Of a stretch of DNA of 64,000 nt, positions 16,266 through 25,382 are shown piece after piece (the stretch's first letter is position 1; the number at the start of each line of letters is the position of its first letter). Origin of the DNA: Acetobacter farinalis (GTDB taxonomy: Bacteria; Pseudomonadota; Alphaproteobacteria; Acetobacterales; Acetobacteraceae). The stretch covers positions 27,260-91,259 of the forward strand of contig NZ_JAPIUX010000007.1 of NCBI RefSeq assembly GCF_026240015.1, written 5' to 3'. Made by a program: the position numbers and the translations under genes. The notes under the pieces were generated by a model. The model did not search any database, was not told the origin of the DNA, and saw only the letters and a list, made by a program, of their open reading frames with translations.

Positions 16266-18449
16266 ATGTCCCGTCCCTTTGTCCGGCATGCCCTGCGCAC
16301 CGGGCTTGCCGCCGGCGGCTGTGCGCTGCTCATGAACTGGGGTTCTGCCTCCGCGGCAGACGCCCCGAACGCTCTCCCCGCCACGCCGGCCCCTGCAAAC
16401 CTGTCCGCCGTTCTCGCCCCCGGACAGGCCGCTGAAGAAACAGACAGCACATCCTTAGAAAATATCACGGTTAATGGAACGCGCCATCGCTCCTCGGCCA
16501 GCCCGGACACCGCCAGCCTGTTCCAGCACAGTCTTGGCTACAGCGCCTATTCCGCCGGGGGTGTCTCAGCCCTTCCGGTGCTGAACGGCATGGCGGATGA
16601 ACGGGTGGCAACGTTTGTTGATGGCATGCGCATCCCCTCCGCGTGCCCCAATCACATGAACCCGGCAATGTCCTACATCGACCCGGACGCCGTTGCCTCC
16701 GCGACAGCCATTGCCGGGATCACCTCCGTCAGTCAGGGGGGAGACAGCACGGGCGGAACGCTTGAGGTCAACCGGAAAGACCCGATTTTTTCAGATACCT
16801 CAAAACTGCTTGTCACCGGCCACGTGCGCGGGGATTACCGCAGTAATGGCGGCGGCTCAGGCGCATCCGGCTCCCTCACAACCGCCAATGACTGGCTGAG
16901 CCTGCGCTATACCGGCTCCTACAGCCACGCCAGTGACTATCATACAGGCGGCAAAGGGCGGCGCGTTCTCTCCACTGATTATCTCAGCTTCAATCATGCC
17001 GTAACTCTCGGGGTCAAAAAGGAAAATCATCTGCTCGCCATCACGGCAGGGCAGCAGGATATTCCGTATGAAGGTTTCCCCAACCAGTACATGGACATGA
17101 CCAACAACCGCTCCACTTTTGTAAACGGCAAATACAAGGGGGATTTTGACTGGGGCACTCTGGAAGCCCGCGGGTTCTGGCAGCGTGTCAACCACGTTAT
17201 GAACATGCTGTCCGACAAAGGCGGCCACAGCCCGACCAAAGACATGCCGATGAATACGGACACCCGCGCCGCAGGATATTCCATCAAGGCGACCATCCCC
17301 CTCGGGCGCAACCACACGCTGGGGCTGGGCAGTTCCTTTGATCATAACGGCCTGAATGACTGGTGGCCGCCTTTGGTTGGCAGCATGATGATGGGACCGG
17401 GCACGTTCCACAACATCAATCAGGGGCACCGGGACCGTCTGGGGCATTATATTGAATGGAAGGCCCGATGGTTGCCACGTTTTTCCACGGAACTCGGCCT
17501 GCGGAATGATCTGGTGATGATGAACACCGGACCCGTCGCCCCCTATTCCTGGACAGGCATGATGAATATGGCGGACGCCATGGCGGCCAAGCGCTTCAAT
17601 GCGGCCTCACGCGGGCGGACAGATACCAATTTTGATGTCACGGCACTGGCCCGCTGGGACATGCTGGACAGCCTGACTCTGGAAGGCGGCTATGCCCGCA
17701 AAACCCGCTCCCCCGGCCTGTATGAGCGCTACGCGTGGGGAGAAGGGGCCATGAGCTCAACCATGATCGGGTGGTTTGGGGATGGCAACGGGTATGTGGG
17801 CAACCTGAATCTGACACCTGAGATTGCCAATACGGCCAGCGCCACCCTCACCTGGCATGACCCGGTGGCGCAGGCGTGGGAACTCAAGATCCAGCCTTAT
17901 TATACCTATACGCACCACTATATAAATGTGATGCGGATTGGCGCGCTGTCCAATGGCCTGTCAAAGCTTCAGTTCGTTAACCACAACGCGCAGAGCTACG
18001 GCATCAACAGTTCCGGCTTTGTCAGGCTCTGGAACACGCCAGCTTACGGCAAGGGGGAGCTCCGCGCCAACCTGAACTGGGTGCGCGGGCAGGATCTGGT
18101 CACGCATTCCGGCCTGTATCATCAGATGCCCGCCAACGGCTCCATCAGCCTGCATGAAACCTATGAAAACTGGACAGGCCGGGTGAGCGTCACCTTGGTG
18201 AAAAGCAAAAGCACTGTGGACTGGCTCCGCAATGAGCCCCGCACCCCCGGCTACGCCCTGCTCGGCGTGGGGGGAAGCTATCACTGGCGGGTTCTCACGC
18301 TGGACGCCAGCATCGAAAATCTTTTGAACCAGTCCTATTACCTGCCACTGGGAGGCCTCTCTCTGGGCGATTATCGCGCCACAGGGGTTCTCGGCCCCCT
18401 CCCGGGTCTGGGGCGATCTTTTAACCTCAGCCTGACCGCAACCTTCTGA
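16266..18449 (+). CDS. oprC: TonB-dependent copper receptor, OprC/NosA-like
   Basis: The product is 727 residues from the ATG at 16266, which has AAGGG upstream; an ATG at 16248 is in frame but lacks a site. The signal peptide ends near SASA (residue 30). The plug domain contains VDGMRIPSACPNHMNPAMSYIDP, where Cys127 and Met131 form the CxxxM pair described as copper ligands in Pseudomonas OprC. Extracellular stretches are unusually Met-rich (MNMLSDKGGH, DMPMN, SMMMGPG, MMNMADAM), and the barrel ends with LSLTATF. It should import copper across the outer membrane. It is preceded by a small Met/His/Cys-rich membrane protein that probably acts in the same pathway. Confidence 0.9.
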   Translation: MSRPFVRHALRTGLAAGGCALLMNWGSASAADAPNALPATPAPANLSAVLAPGQAAEETDSTSLENITVNGTRHRSSASPDTASLFQHSLGYSAYSAGGVSALPVLNGMADERVATFVDGMRIPSACPNHMNPAMSYIDPDAVASATAIAGITSVSQGGDSTGGTLEVNRKDPIFSDTSKLLVTGHVRGDYRSNGGGSGASGSLTTANDWLSLRYTGSYSHASDYHTGGKGRRVLSTDYLSFNHAVTLGVKKENHLLAITAGQQDIPYEGFPNQYMDMTNNRSTFVNGKYKGDFDWGTLEARGFWQRVNHVMNMLSDKGGHSPTKDMPMNTDTRAAGYSIKATIPLGRNHTLGLGSSFDHNGLNDWWPPLVGSMMMGPGTFHNINQGHRDRLGHYIEWKARWLPRFSTELGLRNDLVMMNTGPVAPYSWTGMMNMADAMAAKRFNAASRGRTDTNFDVTALARWDMLDSLTLEGGYARKTRSPGLYERYAWGEGAMSSTMIGWFGDGNGYVGNLNLTPEIANTASATLTWHDPVAQAWELKIQPYYTYTHHYINVMRIGALSNGLSKLQFVNHNAQSYGINSSGFVRLWNTPAYGKGELRANLNWVRGQDLVTHSGLYHQMPANGSISLHETYENWTGRVSVTLVKSKSTVDWLRNEPRTPGYALLGVGGSYHWRVLTLDASIENLLNQSYYLPLGGLSLGDYRATGVLGPLPGLGRSFNLSLTATF

Positions 18450-18613
18450 AGTCTGGTCACACCCTGCTTTTTGATGCGCCCGCCGGGGGCATTGAACGGC
18501 AGGGCCGGACCTATGGAACACGCCGCACGGAAGCGTTGAACGCAAATCCGCGCAAGACGGAATAACGCTTTATAATAAGCGTTTGACGTGTTAGCTTTTT
18601 GTTTTGGAAATAT

Positions 18614-18687
18614 TGGCTGGGAGACCTGGATTCGAACCAGGGCTGACCGGGTCAGAGCCGGTAGTTCTACCGCTAAACTATCTCCCA
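18614..18687 (-). tRNA. tRNA-Gln (anticodon CTG)
   Basis: The minus strand folds as a complete cloverleaf of 74 nt with encoded CCA. The acceptor is TGGGAGA/TCTCCCA. The D arm contains AGCGGTAGA. The anticodon stem ACCGG/CCGGT has loop CTCTGAC (anticodon CTG). The T arm is CCTGG-TTCGAAT-CCAGG. Confidence 0.95.
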
Positions 18688-18879
18688 GCAAGGAGCATCA
18701 GATGGCTGCAAACTGCGGCCTTCGCTGCGGTGACGCCTTCCTAGCACCGTGATTTAGGGCATGCAAGTGCCTAAACGAAAAGAAATGTGTCTTTGTCACA
18801 TAATTGTCTTGCTCCTTTGGCCTCCCTCCCCAAAAATGGGCGCAACAGAACTCAACCTCTTATTCAAAGGACCGGACAG

Positions 18880-20010
18880 ATGGATCGTATCCCCCCCTGG
18901 GCCGGCCGCCCGGACAGACCAGCTTATCCTTCTCCTTTCCCCGGAACCTCTGAAGATGAGCTGTTCGCAGCGCTCGACCTTGGAACAAACAACTGCCGTT
19001 TGATGGTCGCAGCGCAAACTGCTGGCGGCTTTCGTGTTATTGACAGTTACAGCCGCATGGTCAGGCTGGGCGAAGGCCTGCACCATACCGGCCGGCTGGG
19101 CGAACCCGCCATGGAGCGCACGCTTGACGCCCTGCGCGCCTGCGCGGAGCGTGTCGGGCGGCGGCCTGTGAAAAATATCCGTGCCGTTGCCACGGAAGCC
19201 TGCCGCCGGGCTGAAAACGGCTCGGATTTTCTCAACCGTGTCCGCTCGGAAACAGGCTTTAATATCAATATCATCTCCGCACGAGAGGAAGCCTCTCTGG
19301 CGGTGGAAAGCTGCGCCAACCTCGTGCACAACCCCCGCTTCGGGCCGGTGCGCAACCGTGCGCTGCTGTTTGATATTGGCGGTGGCTCCACCGAAATTGC
19401 CTGGGTGCGTGTAGACGCCCCACGCCAGACGCATGAGCTGATCGGTTATCTCAGCCTGCCCGTGGGCGTTATCACGCTCTCCGAGCAGTTTGGCGCGACA
19501 GGGGAGGATGTTCCGTCCCGTTACAAACAGATGGTCGCGTATACAAAAGCTGCCCTGCAGGATTTTGAAAGCGTGCATCGTATCGGGCCGGAAATCCGAC
19601 GCCAGCAAACCCGCTTTATCGGCACCAGCGGCACCGTTACCACGCTTGCCAGCCTTGTGCTGAACCTGCCGCGTTATGTTCGCGCGGCGGTTGATGGCTC
19701 ACAGCTTCCGGCCATCAGTGCCCGTCGCGCCGTGCGGACATTGCAGGATATGGGTCAGGCAGGCATAGAACAGCATCCGTGCATCGGCCCGGATCGTGCC
19801 CCCTTTGTTTTGCCCGGGTGCGCCATTTTCGAAGCCATTCACGAAACCTGGCCGGTGGAAGATATTATTGTGGCAGACCGCGGGCTGCGGGATGGCATGG
19901 TTCTGCGGATGATCAACAAGACCGGCTTTTCCTCACGGAAATTCCCCAGAACGCCCACGTCCAACGGCCCCATCCCTTTCCTGCACCCTATTCAAGCAAC
20001 AGGCTCATGA
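18880..20010 (+). CDS. Ppx/GppA family phosphatase (exopolyphosphatase)
   Basis: The product is about 376 residues. The start at 18880 has AAGGA 9-13 bases upstream. It belongs to the ASKHA-fold Ppx/GppA family, which hydrolyses polyphosphate or pppGpp. The phosphate-1 loop is ALDLGTNNCRLMVA, with VATEACRRAENG following. The phosphate-2 loop is LLFDIGGGSTEIAWV and the third is FIGTSGTVTTLASL. It is shorter than the two-lobed E. coli Ppx (513 residues), so it is the compact alphaproteobacterial form. Its stop overlaps the ATG of rlmE (ATGA), showing translational coupling. Confidence 0.9.
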   Translation: MDRIPPWAGRPDRPAYPSPFPGTSEDELFAALDLGTNNCRLMVAAQTAGGFRVIDSYSRMVRLGEGLHHTGRLGEPAMERTLDALRACAERVGRRPVKNIRAVATEACRRAENGSDFLNRVRSETGFNINIISAREEASLAVESCANLVHNPRFGPVRNRALLFDIGGGSTEIAWVRVDAPRQTHELIGYLSLPVGVITLSEQFGATGEDVPSRYKQMVAYTKAALQDFESVHRIGPEIRRQQTRFIGTSGTVTTLASLVLNLPRYVRAAVDGSQLPAISARRAVRTLQDMGQAGIEQHPCIGPDRAPFVLPGCAIFEAIHETWPVEDIIVADRGLRDGMVLRMINKTGFSSRKFPRTPTSNGPIPFLHPIQATGS

Positions 20011-20807
20011 GCGATAAAAAATCCGGGACACCCCGGAAAACACCTTCCCTGCGCGTCCCCGGACGTGCGCGCACCAGCAGTGCGACACCCGGTGCCACCC
20101 TTGCACTGGATGATTCATCCGCCCCGCGCACCATGCGCACCAAATCTGTCAGCCTGCGCACGGCGCGCGGGCGGACAACCGCACAGCAGCGCTGGCTGGC
20201 ACGGCAGTTGAACGACCCCTATGTGCAGGCCGCCCACAAGCAGGGCTGGCGCTCCCGCGCGGCCTTCAAACTGATTGAGCTGGATGACAAATTCCACCTC
20301 ATCAAGCCGGGCATGCGCGTGGTGGATCTGGGGGCCGCACCGGGCGGCTGGACGCAGGTAGCTGTCAAACGTGGTGCGAATCGCGTTGTGGGGGTGGATC
20401 TGCTTCCGGTGGACCCGGTGGCCGGTGCCGATATTATTGAAGGAGACTTCACAGACCCGGAGATGCCGGAAAGGCTGGTCTCCCTGCTGGATGGCAAGGC
20501 GGATCTGGTTCTTTCGGACATGGCCCCGAATACAACCGGCCATGCCGCCACAGACCATGTACGGATTATCGGCCTGGCTGAGGAAGCCCTCTATTTCGCG
20601 TTTGAAATTCTCGCGGAAGGCGGCGGCTTTGTTGCCAAGGTTTTTCAGGGGGGCTCAGAAAAGGCCATGCTTGAAACCATGAAGCATGCCTTCACGCTGG
20701 TGCGGCACGCCAAACCCCCGGCAAGCCGGAAAGACTCAAGCGAACTGTATGTCGTCGCAACAGGGTTCCGGCCTGATCGCCTCAAGCAGCATCAGGAAAA
20801 CAGCTAG
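20007..20807 (+). CDS. rlmE: 23S rRNA (uridine-2'-O)-methyltransferase RlmE (FtsJ)
   Basis: The product is 266 residues starting at the ATG that overlaps the ppx stop by four bases. A basic, Ser/Thr-rich N-terminal extension of about 55 residues precedes the FtsJ domain. DPYVQAAHKQGWRSRAAFKLIELD contains the conserved RSRAAFKL, with its catalytic Lys. Motif I is VVDLGAAPGGWTQVA (SAM binding), and LVLSDMAPNTTG supplies the catalytic Asp. FVAKVFQGG and the SSELYVVATGFRP tail complete the family pattern. It methylates U2552 of 23S rRNA during large-subunit assembly. Confidence 0.94.
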   Translation: MSDKKSGTPRKTPSLRVPGRARTSSATPGATLALDDSSAPRTMRTKSVSLRTARGRTTAQQRWLARQLNDPYVQAAHKQGWRSRAAFKLIELDDKFHLIKPGMRVVDLGAAPGGWTQVAVKRGANRVVGVDLLPVDPVAGADIIEGDFTDPEMPERLVSLLDGKADLVLSDMAPNTTGHAATDHVRIIGLAEEALYFAFEILAEGGGFVAKVFQGGSEKAMLETMKHAFTLVRHAKPPASRKDSSELYVVATGFRPDRLKQHQENS

Positions 20808-20811
20808 AGCG

Positions 20812-20832
20812 CTGGGGGATTATTTCCCCCAG
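20812..20832. terminator. Bidirectional terminator between rlmE and ROK kinase
   Basis: An 8-bp stem, CTGGGGGA with TCCCCCAG, has a 5-base loop between two convergent genes only 12 bp apart. The hairpin overlaps the ROK gene stop codon. Confidence 0.6.
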
Positions 20833-21716
20833 AGCCACGCAGCCCCCCGCACGCCGGAACTGTCACCGTGCCGGTTTTTCAGCAGTTCCGTGCGGCAGTC
20901 CGGGGTAATGGCGTATTTCTTCATCACCGCCGGAACACGCTCATAAAGTGTTTCCAGATTGGACACGCCCCCGCCCAGCACGATGGCGTCCGGGTCCACC
21001 ATGTTGATCACCAGCGCGCAGGCGCGGCCCAGCCGGTCAACATAGGTATCAAGCGCACGGCGGGCGGTTTCATCCCCCGCAGCAGCGGCTTCCTCAATCC
21101 CATCAGCACTGCGCGTGCCCGGGCCTTTCCAGGCTTCGGCCAGCGCAGGCCCGCACAGGAAGCGCTCAAGGCAGCCGGAATTGCCGCAGAAGCAGGCAGG
21201 CATGGGGAATTCATCCTCACGTACCCACGGAAGCGGGATATGCCCCCACTCCCCGGCAATGTGGTGCAGGCCGGTCAGCGGTTGCCCGTTGATCACAAAG
21301 CCGCCCCCCACGCCCGAGCCGAGAATAACACCGAACACAACGTTGCGCCCGGCCGCCGCACCATCCACCGCTTCAGAGAGCGCAAAACAGTTGGCGTCGT
21401 TCTCCACCTTTACGGGACATCCGAGAACCTGCTCCAGATCCTTGCCGAAGGTCTGGCCATTCAGCCATGTGGCGTTTGCATTCTTGACCCGCAGCGTGCG
21501 GGAATCAATCGCGCCGGGAATACCCAGCCCCACAGTGGCGTCCGGCGCCGTGTGCGCACGCCCCTGCTGCACCAGGTCACGCAGTGCCAGAAGTAGATCA
21601 TCGTAATTCCCGGGATTTGCAACCCGGTGCCGCAGGAGGATCTCTCCTTTTGAATCAAGGGCTGCTATTTCGAGTTTGGTACCACCAACATCGATTCCAA
21701 GGCGATAATCTGACAT
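20820..21716 (-). CDS. ROK-family sugar kinase (fructokinase/Mak-like)
   Basis: The product is 298 residues from the ATG at 21716. It has the ROK pattern: LGIDVGGTKLEIAALD (phosphate loop), VGLGIPGAID, and VENDANCFALSEA with the catalytic Asp. VILGSGVGGGFVING is followed by the zinc-binding signature GEWGHIPLPW...CFCGNSGCLERFLCGPAL, where His and three Cys coordinate zinc. This architecture matches Mak-type fructokinases and other hexose-phosphorylating ROK enzymes. The sugar cannot be fixed from the sequence. It is divergent from tusA and converges on rlmE. Confidence 0.9.
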   Translation of the reverse strand: MSDYRLGIDVGGTKLEIAALDSKGEILLRHRVANPGNYDDLLLALRDLVQQGRAHTAPDATVGLGIPGAIDSRTLRVKNANATWLNGQTFGKDLEQVLGCPVKVENDANCFALSEAVDGAAAGRNVVFGVILGSGVGGGFVINGQPLTGLHHIAGEWGHIPLPWVREDEFPMPACFCGNSGCLERFLCGPALAEAWKGPGTRSADGIEEAAAAGDETARRALDTYVDRLGRACALVINMVDPDAIVLGGGVSNLETLYERVPAVMKKYAITPDCRTELLKNRHGDSSGVRGAAWLWGK

Positions 21717-21827
21717 ACAGCGACCTGCGTCTTCTTCCGGAAAGTAAATCATGTGCCGTGCGGCATGGGCTAAAACCGTGAAACATGCAATCACACATAT
21801 TTCTCTCTCTATACAAGGCTCTGTGTC

Positions 21828-22070
21828 ATGAATGAGGCTGTTCTTGATGCGCGGGGGCTTGGCTGCCCCCTTCCCGTTCTCAAAGCCAACCGCCTTCTGC
21901 GCGGCATGCAGCCGGGTGAAAAGCTCCGTGTTCTGGCAACAGACAGGGCTTCCATTATGGATTTTCAGGTTTTTTGCCGGGAAACCGGCCACGCACTGGT
22001 CGCGTTTGCCGATGAAAACGGCTCTCTTTCCTTCACCATCCGGCGCCGTACGGATATACCGTCGGCGTGA
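21828..22070 (+). CDS. tusA: Sulfur carrier protein TusA family
   Basis: This is an 80-residue TusA/SirA-type protein. DARGLGCPLPVLKANRLLR contains the CPxP motif with the persulfide-carrying Cys, at the usual position near the N-terminus. It relays sulfur for tRNA 2-thiouridylation or related pathways in the cytoplasm. It is read divergently from the ROK kinase with a 111-bp shared leader. Confidence 0.92.
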   Translation: MNEAVLDARGLGCPLPVLKANRLLRGMQPGEKLRVLATDRASIMDFQVFCRETGHALVAFADENGSLSFTIRRRTDIPSA

Positions 22071-22171
22071 GGGCGGCATGTTTTATGTACCATTATGCCC
22101 CGCAAGGGTTGGCAGAGGCACGCTTATCGGAGTAATGCCTGCGCCTCATGACGGATAGGAAGGCCTGCGCT

Positions 22172-22402
22172 ATGACGGATAACATCAAGTCTCTGTCCTT
22201 TGAGGAAGCGCTCTCCGAACTGGAGAAAATTGTGCGCGGCCTGGAAGGCGGCCAGCTGAAGCTGGAAGAGGCGATTGCATCCTACGAGCGCGGGGCCGCC
22301 TTACGCCAGCATTGTGAAACCAAGCTGAGCGAGGCCGAGGCCCGCGTTCAGGCGATCGTGCAACGGTCTGACGGATCGTTGGACATGAAACCCATGGATT
22401 GA
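22172..22402 (+). CDS. xseB: Exodeoxyribonuclease VII small subunit
   Basis: The product is 76 residues. The pattern LSFEEALSELEKIVRGLEGGQLKLEEAIASYERGAAL followed by CETKLSEAEARVQ is standard XseB: two helices binding the XseA large subunit of the single-strand exonuclease. The start at 22172 has AGGAAGG about 9 bases upstream; an ATG at 22148 is less likely. It is the first gene of the run xseB-ispA-dxs-tlyA, whose genes are 1 to 5 bases apart. Confidence 0.95.
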   Translation: MTDNIKSLSFEEALSELEKIVRGLEGGQLKLEEAIASYERGAALRQHCETKLSEAEARVQAIVQRSDGSLDMKPMD

Positions 22403-22403
22403 G

Positions 22404-23348
22404 ATGTCGATGACTGACCCGACAACCATCGCCCCCTCCCAGACGCACACCTCGGCCAATGGACCGCTGCTCAAGCACGCCATGTCCTCCCGTGCCAAAG
22501 TGATTGAATCGACCATTGATGCGCTTCTGCCGCCCACACGCGGTGGAGATGCCCGTCTGGTTGAGGCCATGCGCTATGCCACACTGGGCGGCGGCAAGCG
22601 CCTGCGCGGCTATCTGGTCATGGAAACCGCCAGCCTCTTCGGTGTGCCGGAGAGCCAGTCCGCCCGCGTTGCGGCCTCGGTCGAGATGCTGCACGCCTAT
22701 TCACTGGTGCATGATGATCTGCCCGCCATGGATGATGATGATCTCCGCCGCGGCCAGCCCTCCACCCATCGCAAGTTTGATGAAGCCACCGCCATTCTGG
22801 CCGGTGATGCCCTTCAGACCAAAGGCTTTGAAATTCTGGCCGATGCCGCAACGCACGAAAGTGCAGCCGTGCGGATTGCCGTAATTACCGCTTTCGCACA
22901 GGCCTCTGGCGCTGCGGGCATGGTGGGCGGCCAGATGATTGACATGGAAGGCGAAGGCCGCGCCCTGCCGCTGGAAGAAGTCCGCCATCTGCATGCCCTG
23001 AAAACCGGCTGCCTCATTCGCTATTCAGCGGAAGCCGGGGCCATTCTCGGGCAGGCAGAGCCCGAGCTTCAGCAGCGCCTGCGCTCCTACGGCGCCAATA
23101 TCGGCGCGGCTTTCCAGATTGCCGATGACGTGCTGGACGCCACAGCCACGGCTGAAGAACTGGGCAAGACAGCCGGCAAGGACGAAGCCTCCGGCAAATC
23201 CACCTATGTGGCCCTTCTGGGCATTGACGGCGCGCGCGCTGAAGCGGAGCGCATGGCCAAAAATGCCATTGATGATCTTGCTCCGTTTGGAGAGCAGGCA
23301 GACCGCCTGCGAGATCTGGCCTATTACGTTATCGAACGCAGGAACTGA
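22404..23348 (+). CDS. ispA: Farnesyl diphosphate synthase (polyprenyl synthetase)
   Basis: The product is 314 residues with the two aspartate-rich motifs of trans-prenyltransferases. The first is in HDDLPAMDDDDLRRGQPSTH and the second is IADDVLDATA. GGGKRLRGYLV provides the Arg/Lys substrate site near the N-terminus. The enzyme condenses IPP with DMAPP/GPP to FPP, feeding quinone, undecaprenyl and hopanoid synthesis. It follows xseB by 1 base and precedes dxs by 5 bases, a common alphaproteobacterial operon. The ATG at 22410 is an alternative start. Confidence 0.95.
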   Translation: MSMTDPTTIAPSQTHTSANGPLLKHAMSSRAKVIESTIDALLPPTRGGDARLVEAMRYATLGGGKRLRGYLVMETASLFGVPESQSARVAASVEMLHAYSLVHDDLPAMDDDDLRRGQPSTHRKFDEATAILAGDALQTKGFEILADAATHESAAVRIAVITAFAQASGAAGMVGGQMIDMEGEGRALPLEEVRHLHALKTGCLIRYSAEAGAILGQAEPELQQRLRSYGANIGAAFQIADDVLDATATAEELGKTAGKDEASGKSTYVALLGIDGARAEAERMAKNAIDDLAPFGEQADRLRDLAYYVIERRN

Positions 23349-23353
23349 GAAGA

Positions 23354-25378
23354 ATGTTGGACCAGACCCCCGCGCACGGCTCTTCAGATACCGAGCCAAA
23401 AGCTGCCCAGACACAGATCCCCACTCTGGGCCGTTTTCCTGCTCTGGATCGGGTGACCTATCCGTCTGACATGCGGAACCTCTCAGTCGAGCAGCTCAAG
23501 CAGATTGCTGATGAACTGCGGGCGGAGACCATTGATGCCGTCTCCACCACAGGCGGGCATCTGGGCGCCTCTCTGGGCGTGGTCGAACTGACCGTGGCGC
23601 TGCATGCCGTGTTCGACACCCCGGCTGACAAGGTCATCTGGGATGTGGGCCATCAGGCCTACCCGCACAAGATCCTGACCGGACGGCGCGACCGCATCCG
23701 CACCCTGCGCCAGCCGGGCGGGCTCTCCGGCTTCACCCGCCGCTCCGAGAGTGAATACGACCCCTTCGGCGCCGCTCACTCCTCCACCTCCATTTCCGCA
23801 GGGCTCGGCATGGCTGTGGCCCACCGCCTGCGCGCGGAGGAAGACCCCTCCTATCAGGAACGCAGTGTCATCGCCGTGATCGGGGATGGCTCCATTTCCG
23901 CAGGCATGGCCTATGAGGCCATGAACAACGCCGCCGTGGCCGGCCCCGGCGCGGAACGCCTGATCGTCATCCTCAACGATAACGAGATGTCCATCGCCCC
24001 GCCGGTCGGCGCGATGTCCAACTATCTCTCCCGCCTGATGTCCTCCCGCAAGTTCATGGGCCTGCGCGAACTGGCCGGGAAAGTCGTCAAGAAACTGCCC
24101 GCGCCGGTGGAACGCACCGCCCGCAAGGCCGATGAATATGCCCGTGGCATGATTACCGGCGGCACGCTGTTCGAGGAGCTGGGCTTCTACTATGTCGGGC
24201 CGGTGGACGGGCATGACCTGCCGCAGCTCGTCGCCATCCTGCGTAACCTGCGCGATACCAACAACGGCCCCATCCTGCTGCATGTGATGACCGAAAAGGG
24301 TCACGGCTACCGCCCCGCCGAAAAAGCCGGGGACAAGTATCACGCCGTGGCCAAGTTCAATGTCGTCACCGGGGAGCAGAAGAAAGGCCCCGCCGGGCCG
24401 CCGTCCTACACCTCCGTCTTCGCGCGCGAGCTGGTGCGCCGGGCCGCTACGGATGAGAAACTCACCGCCATTACCGCCGCCATGCCCTCCGGCACGGGGC
24501 TGGACGCCTTTGCCAAACACTACCCGAACCGCTTTTTTGATGTGGGCATTGCCGAACAGCATGCCGTGACCTTTGCCGCGGGCATGGCCACGGAAGGGCT
24601 GCGGCCGTTCTGCGCCATCTACTCCTCCTTCCTCCAACGCGCCTATGATCAGGTGATGCATGACGTGGTGCTCCAGAAGCTGCCGGTCCGCTTCGCCATT
24701 GACCGCGCCGGTCTGGTGGGGGCGGATGGCGCCACCCATGCGGGCTCGTTCGACATTGCCTATCTGGGCTGCCTGCCCGGTATCAGCATCATGGCCCCGT
24801 CTGACGAGGTGGAGCTGCTGCACATGACCGCCACGGCGGCCGAGTTTGATGAAGGCCCGATTGCCCTGCGCTACCCGCGCGGCAACGGGCTGGGGCTTGA
24901 GCTGCCGGCGGAAGGCCAGGTTCTGGAGATCGGCAAGGGCCGAATTATCCGCGAGATGGGCCGTCAGGCCGGGGCGGAGAAAGGCGGCGTTGCCATCCTC
25001 TCCCTCGGGCCGCGTCTGGCCGAAGCCCTGAAGGCGGCGGACATGCTGGCCGCCCATGGTCTGGCCCCCACGGTGGCCGATGCCCGCTTCGCCAAGCCGA
25101 TCGATACCGCGCTGGTGGAAAATCTGGCCCGCAACCATGCGGTGCTGATCACGTTGGAAGAAGGCTCCATTGGCGGATTCGGCGCGCAGGTGGGCCACCA
25201 TCTGGCCAGCACCGGCCTGCTGGACCATGTGCGCTTCCGCCCCATGACCCTGCCCGATATCTTCATCGATCATAACACCCAGGAAGCCCAGTACGAGCAG
25301 GCAGAACTCACCGCCCCCCACATCGTCAAAACCGCTCTCAGCGCGCTGGGTGTGACGCTGACGGAGCAGACGGCCTGA
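23354..25378 (+). CDS. dxs: 1-deoxy-D-xylulose-5-phosphate synthase
   Basis: This 674-residue thiamin-diphosphate enzyme condenses pyruvate and glyceraldehyde 3-phosphate, the first step of the MEP isoprenoid pathway. Visible are the N-terminal TTGGHLGASLGVVEL, the DVGHQAYPHKILTGRRD block, and the ThDP/Mg motif GDGSISAGMAYEAMNNA. HVMTEKGHGYRPAE and the catalytic Glu in FDVGIAEQHAVTFAAG follow. The first 35 or so residues are a poorly conserved extension; the core starts around TYPSDMRNLS. It lies in an operon with ispA (same pathway) and tlyA, which starts 4 bases after its stop. The coding GC is higher than in the window's other genes. Confidence 0.97.
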   Translation: MLDQTPAHGSSDTEPKAAQTQIPTLGRFPALDRVTYPSDMRNLSVEQLKQIADELRAETIDAVSTTGGHLGASLGVVELTVALHAVFDTPADKVIWDVGHQAYPHKILTGRRDRIRTLRQPGGLSGFTRRSESEYDPFGAAHSSTSISAGLGMAVAHRLRAEEDPSYQERSVIAVIGDGSISAGMAYEAMNNAAVAGPGAERLIVILNDNEMSIAPPVGAMSNYLSRLMSSRKFMGLRELAGKVVKKLPAPVERTARKADEYARGMITGGTLFEELGFYYVGPVDGHDLPQLVAILRNLRDTNNGPILLHVMTEKGHGYRPAEKAGDKYHAVAKFNVVTGEQKKGPAGPPSYTSVFARELVRRAATDEKLTAITAAMPSGTGLDAFAKHYPNRFFDVGIAEQHAVTFAAGMATEGLRPFCAIYSSFLQRAYDQVMHDVVLQKLPVRFAIDRAGLVGADGATHAGSFDIAYLGCLPGISIMAPSDEVELLHMTATAAEFDEGPIALRYPRGNGLGLELPAEGQVLEIGKGRIIREMGRQAGAEKGGVAILSLGPRLAEALKAADMLAAHGLAPTVADARFAKPIDTALVENLARNHAVLITLEEGSIGGFGAQVGHHLASTGLLDHVRFRPMTLPDIFIDHNTQEAQYEQAELTAPHIVKTALSALGVTLTEQTA

Positions 25379-25382
25379 TCTG

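Noticed and set aside
22301..25378. Searched the xseB-ispA-dxs leader for a riboswitch (for example a thiamin type)
   Set aside because: The genes are 1 to 5 bases apart, so there is no room for an aptamer within the run, and I saw no THI-box pattern ahead of xseB.
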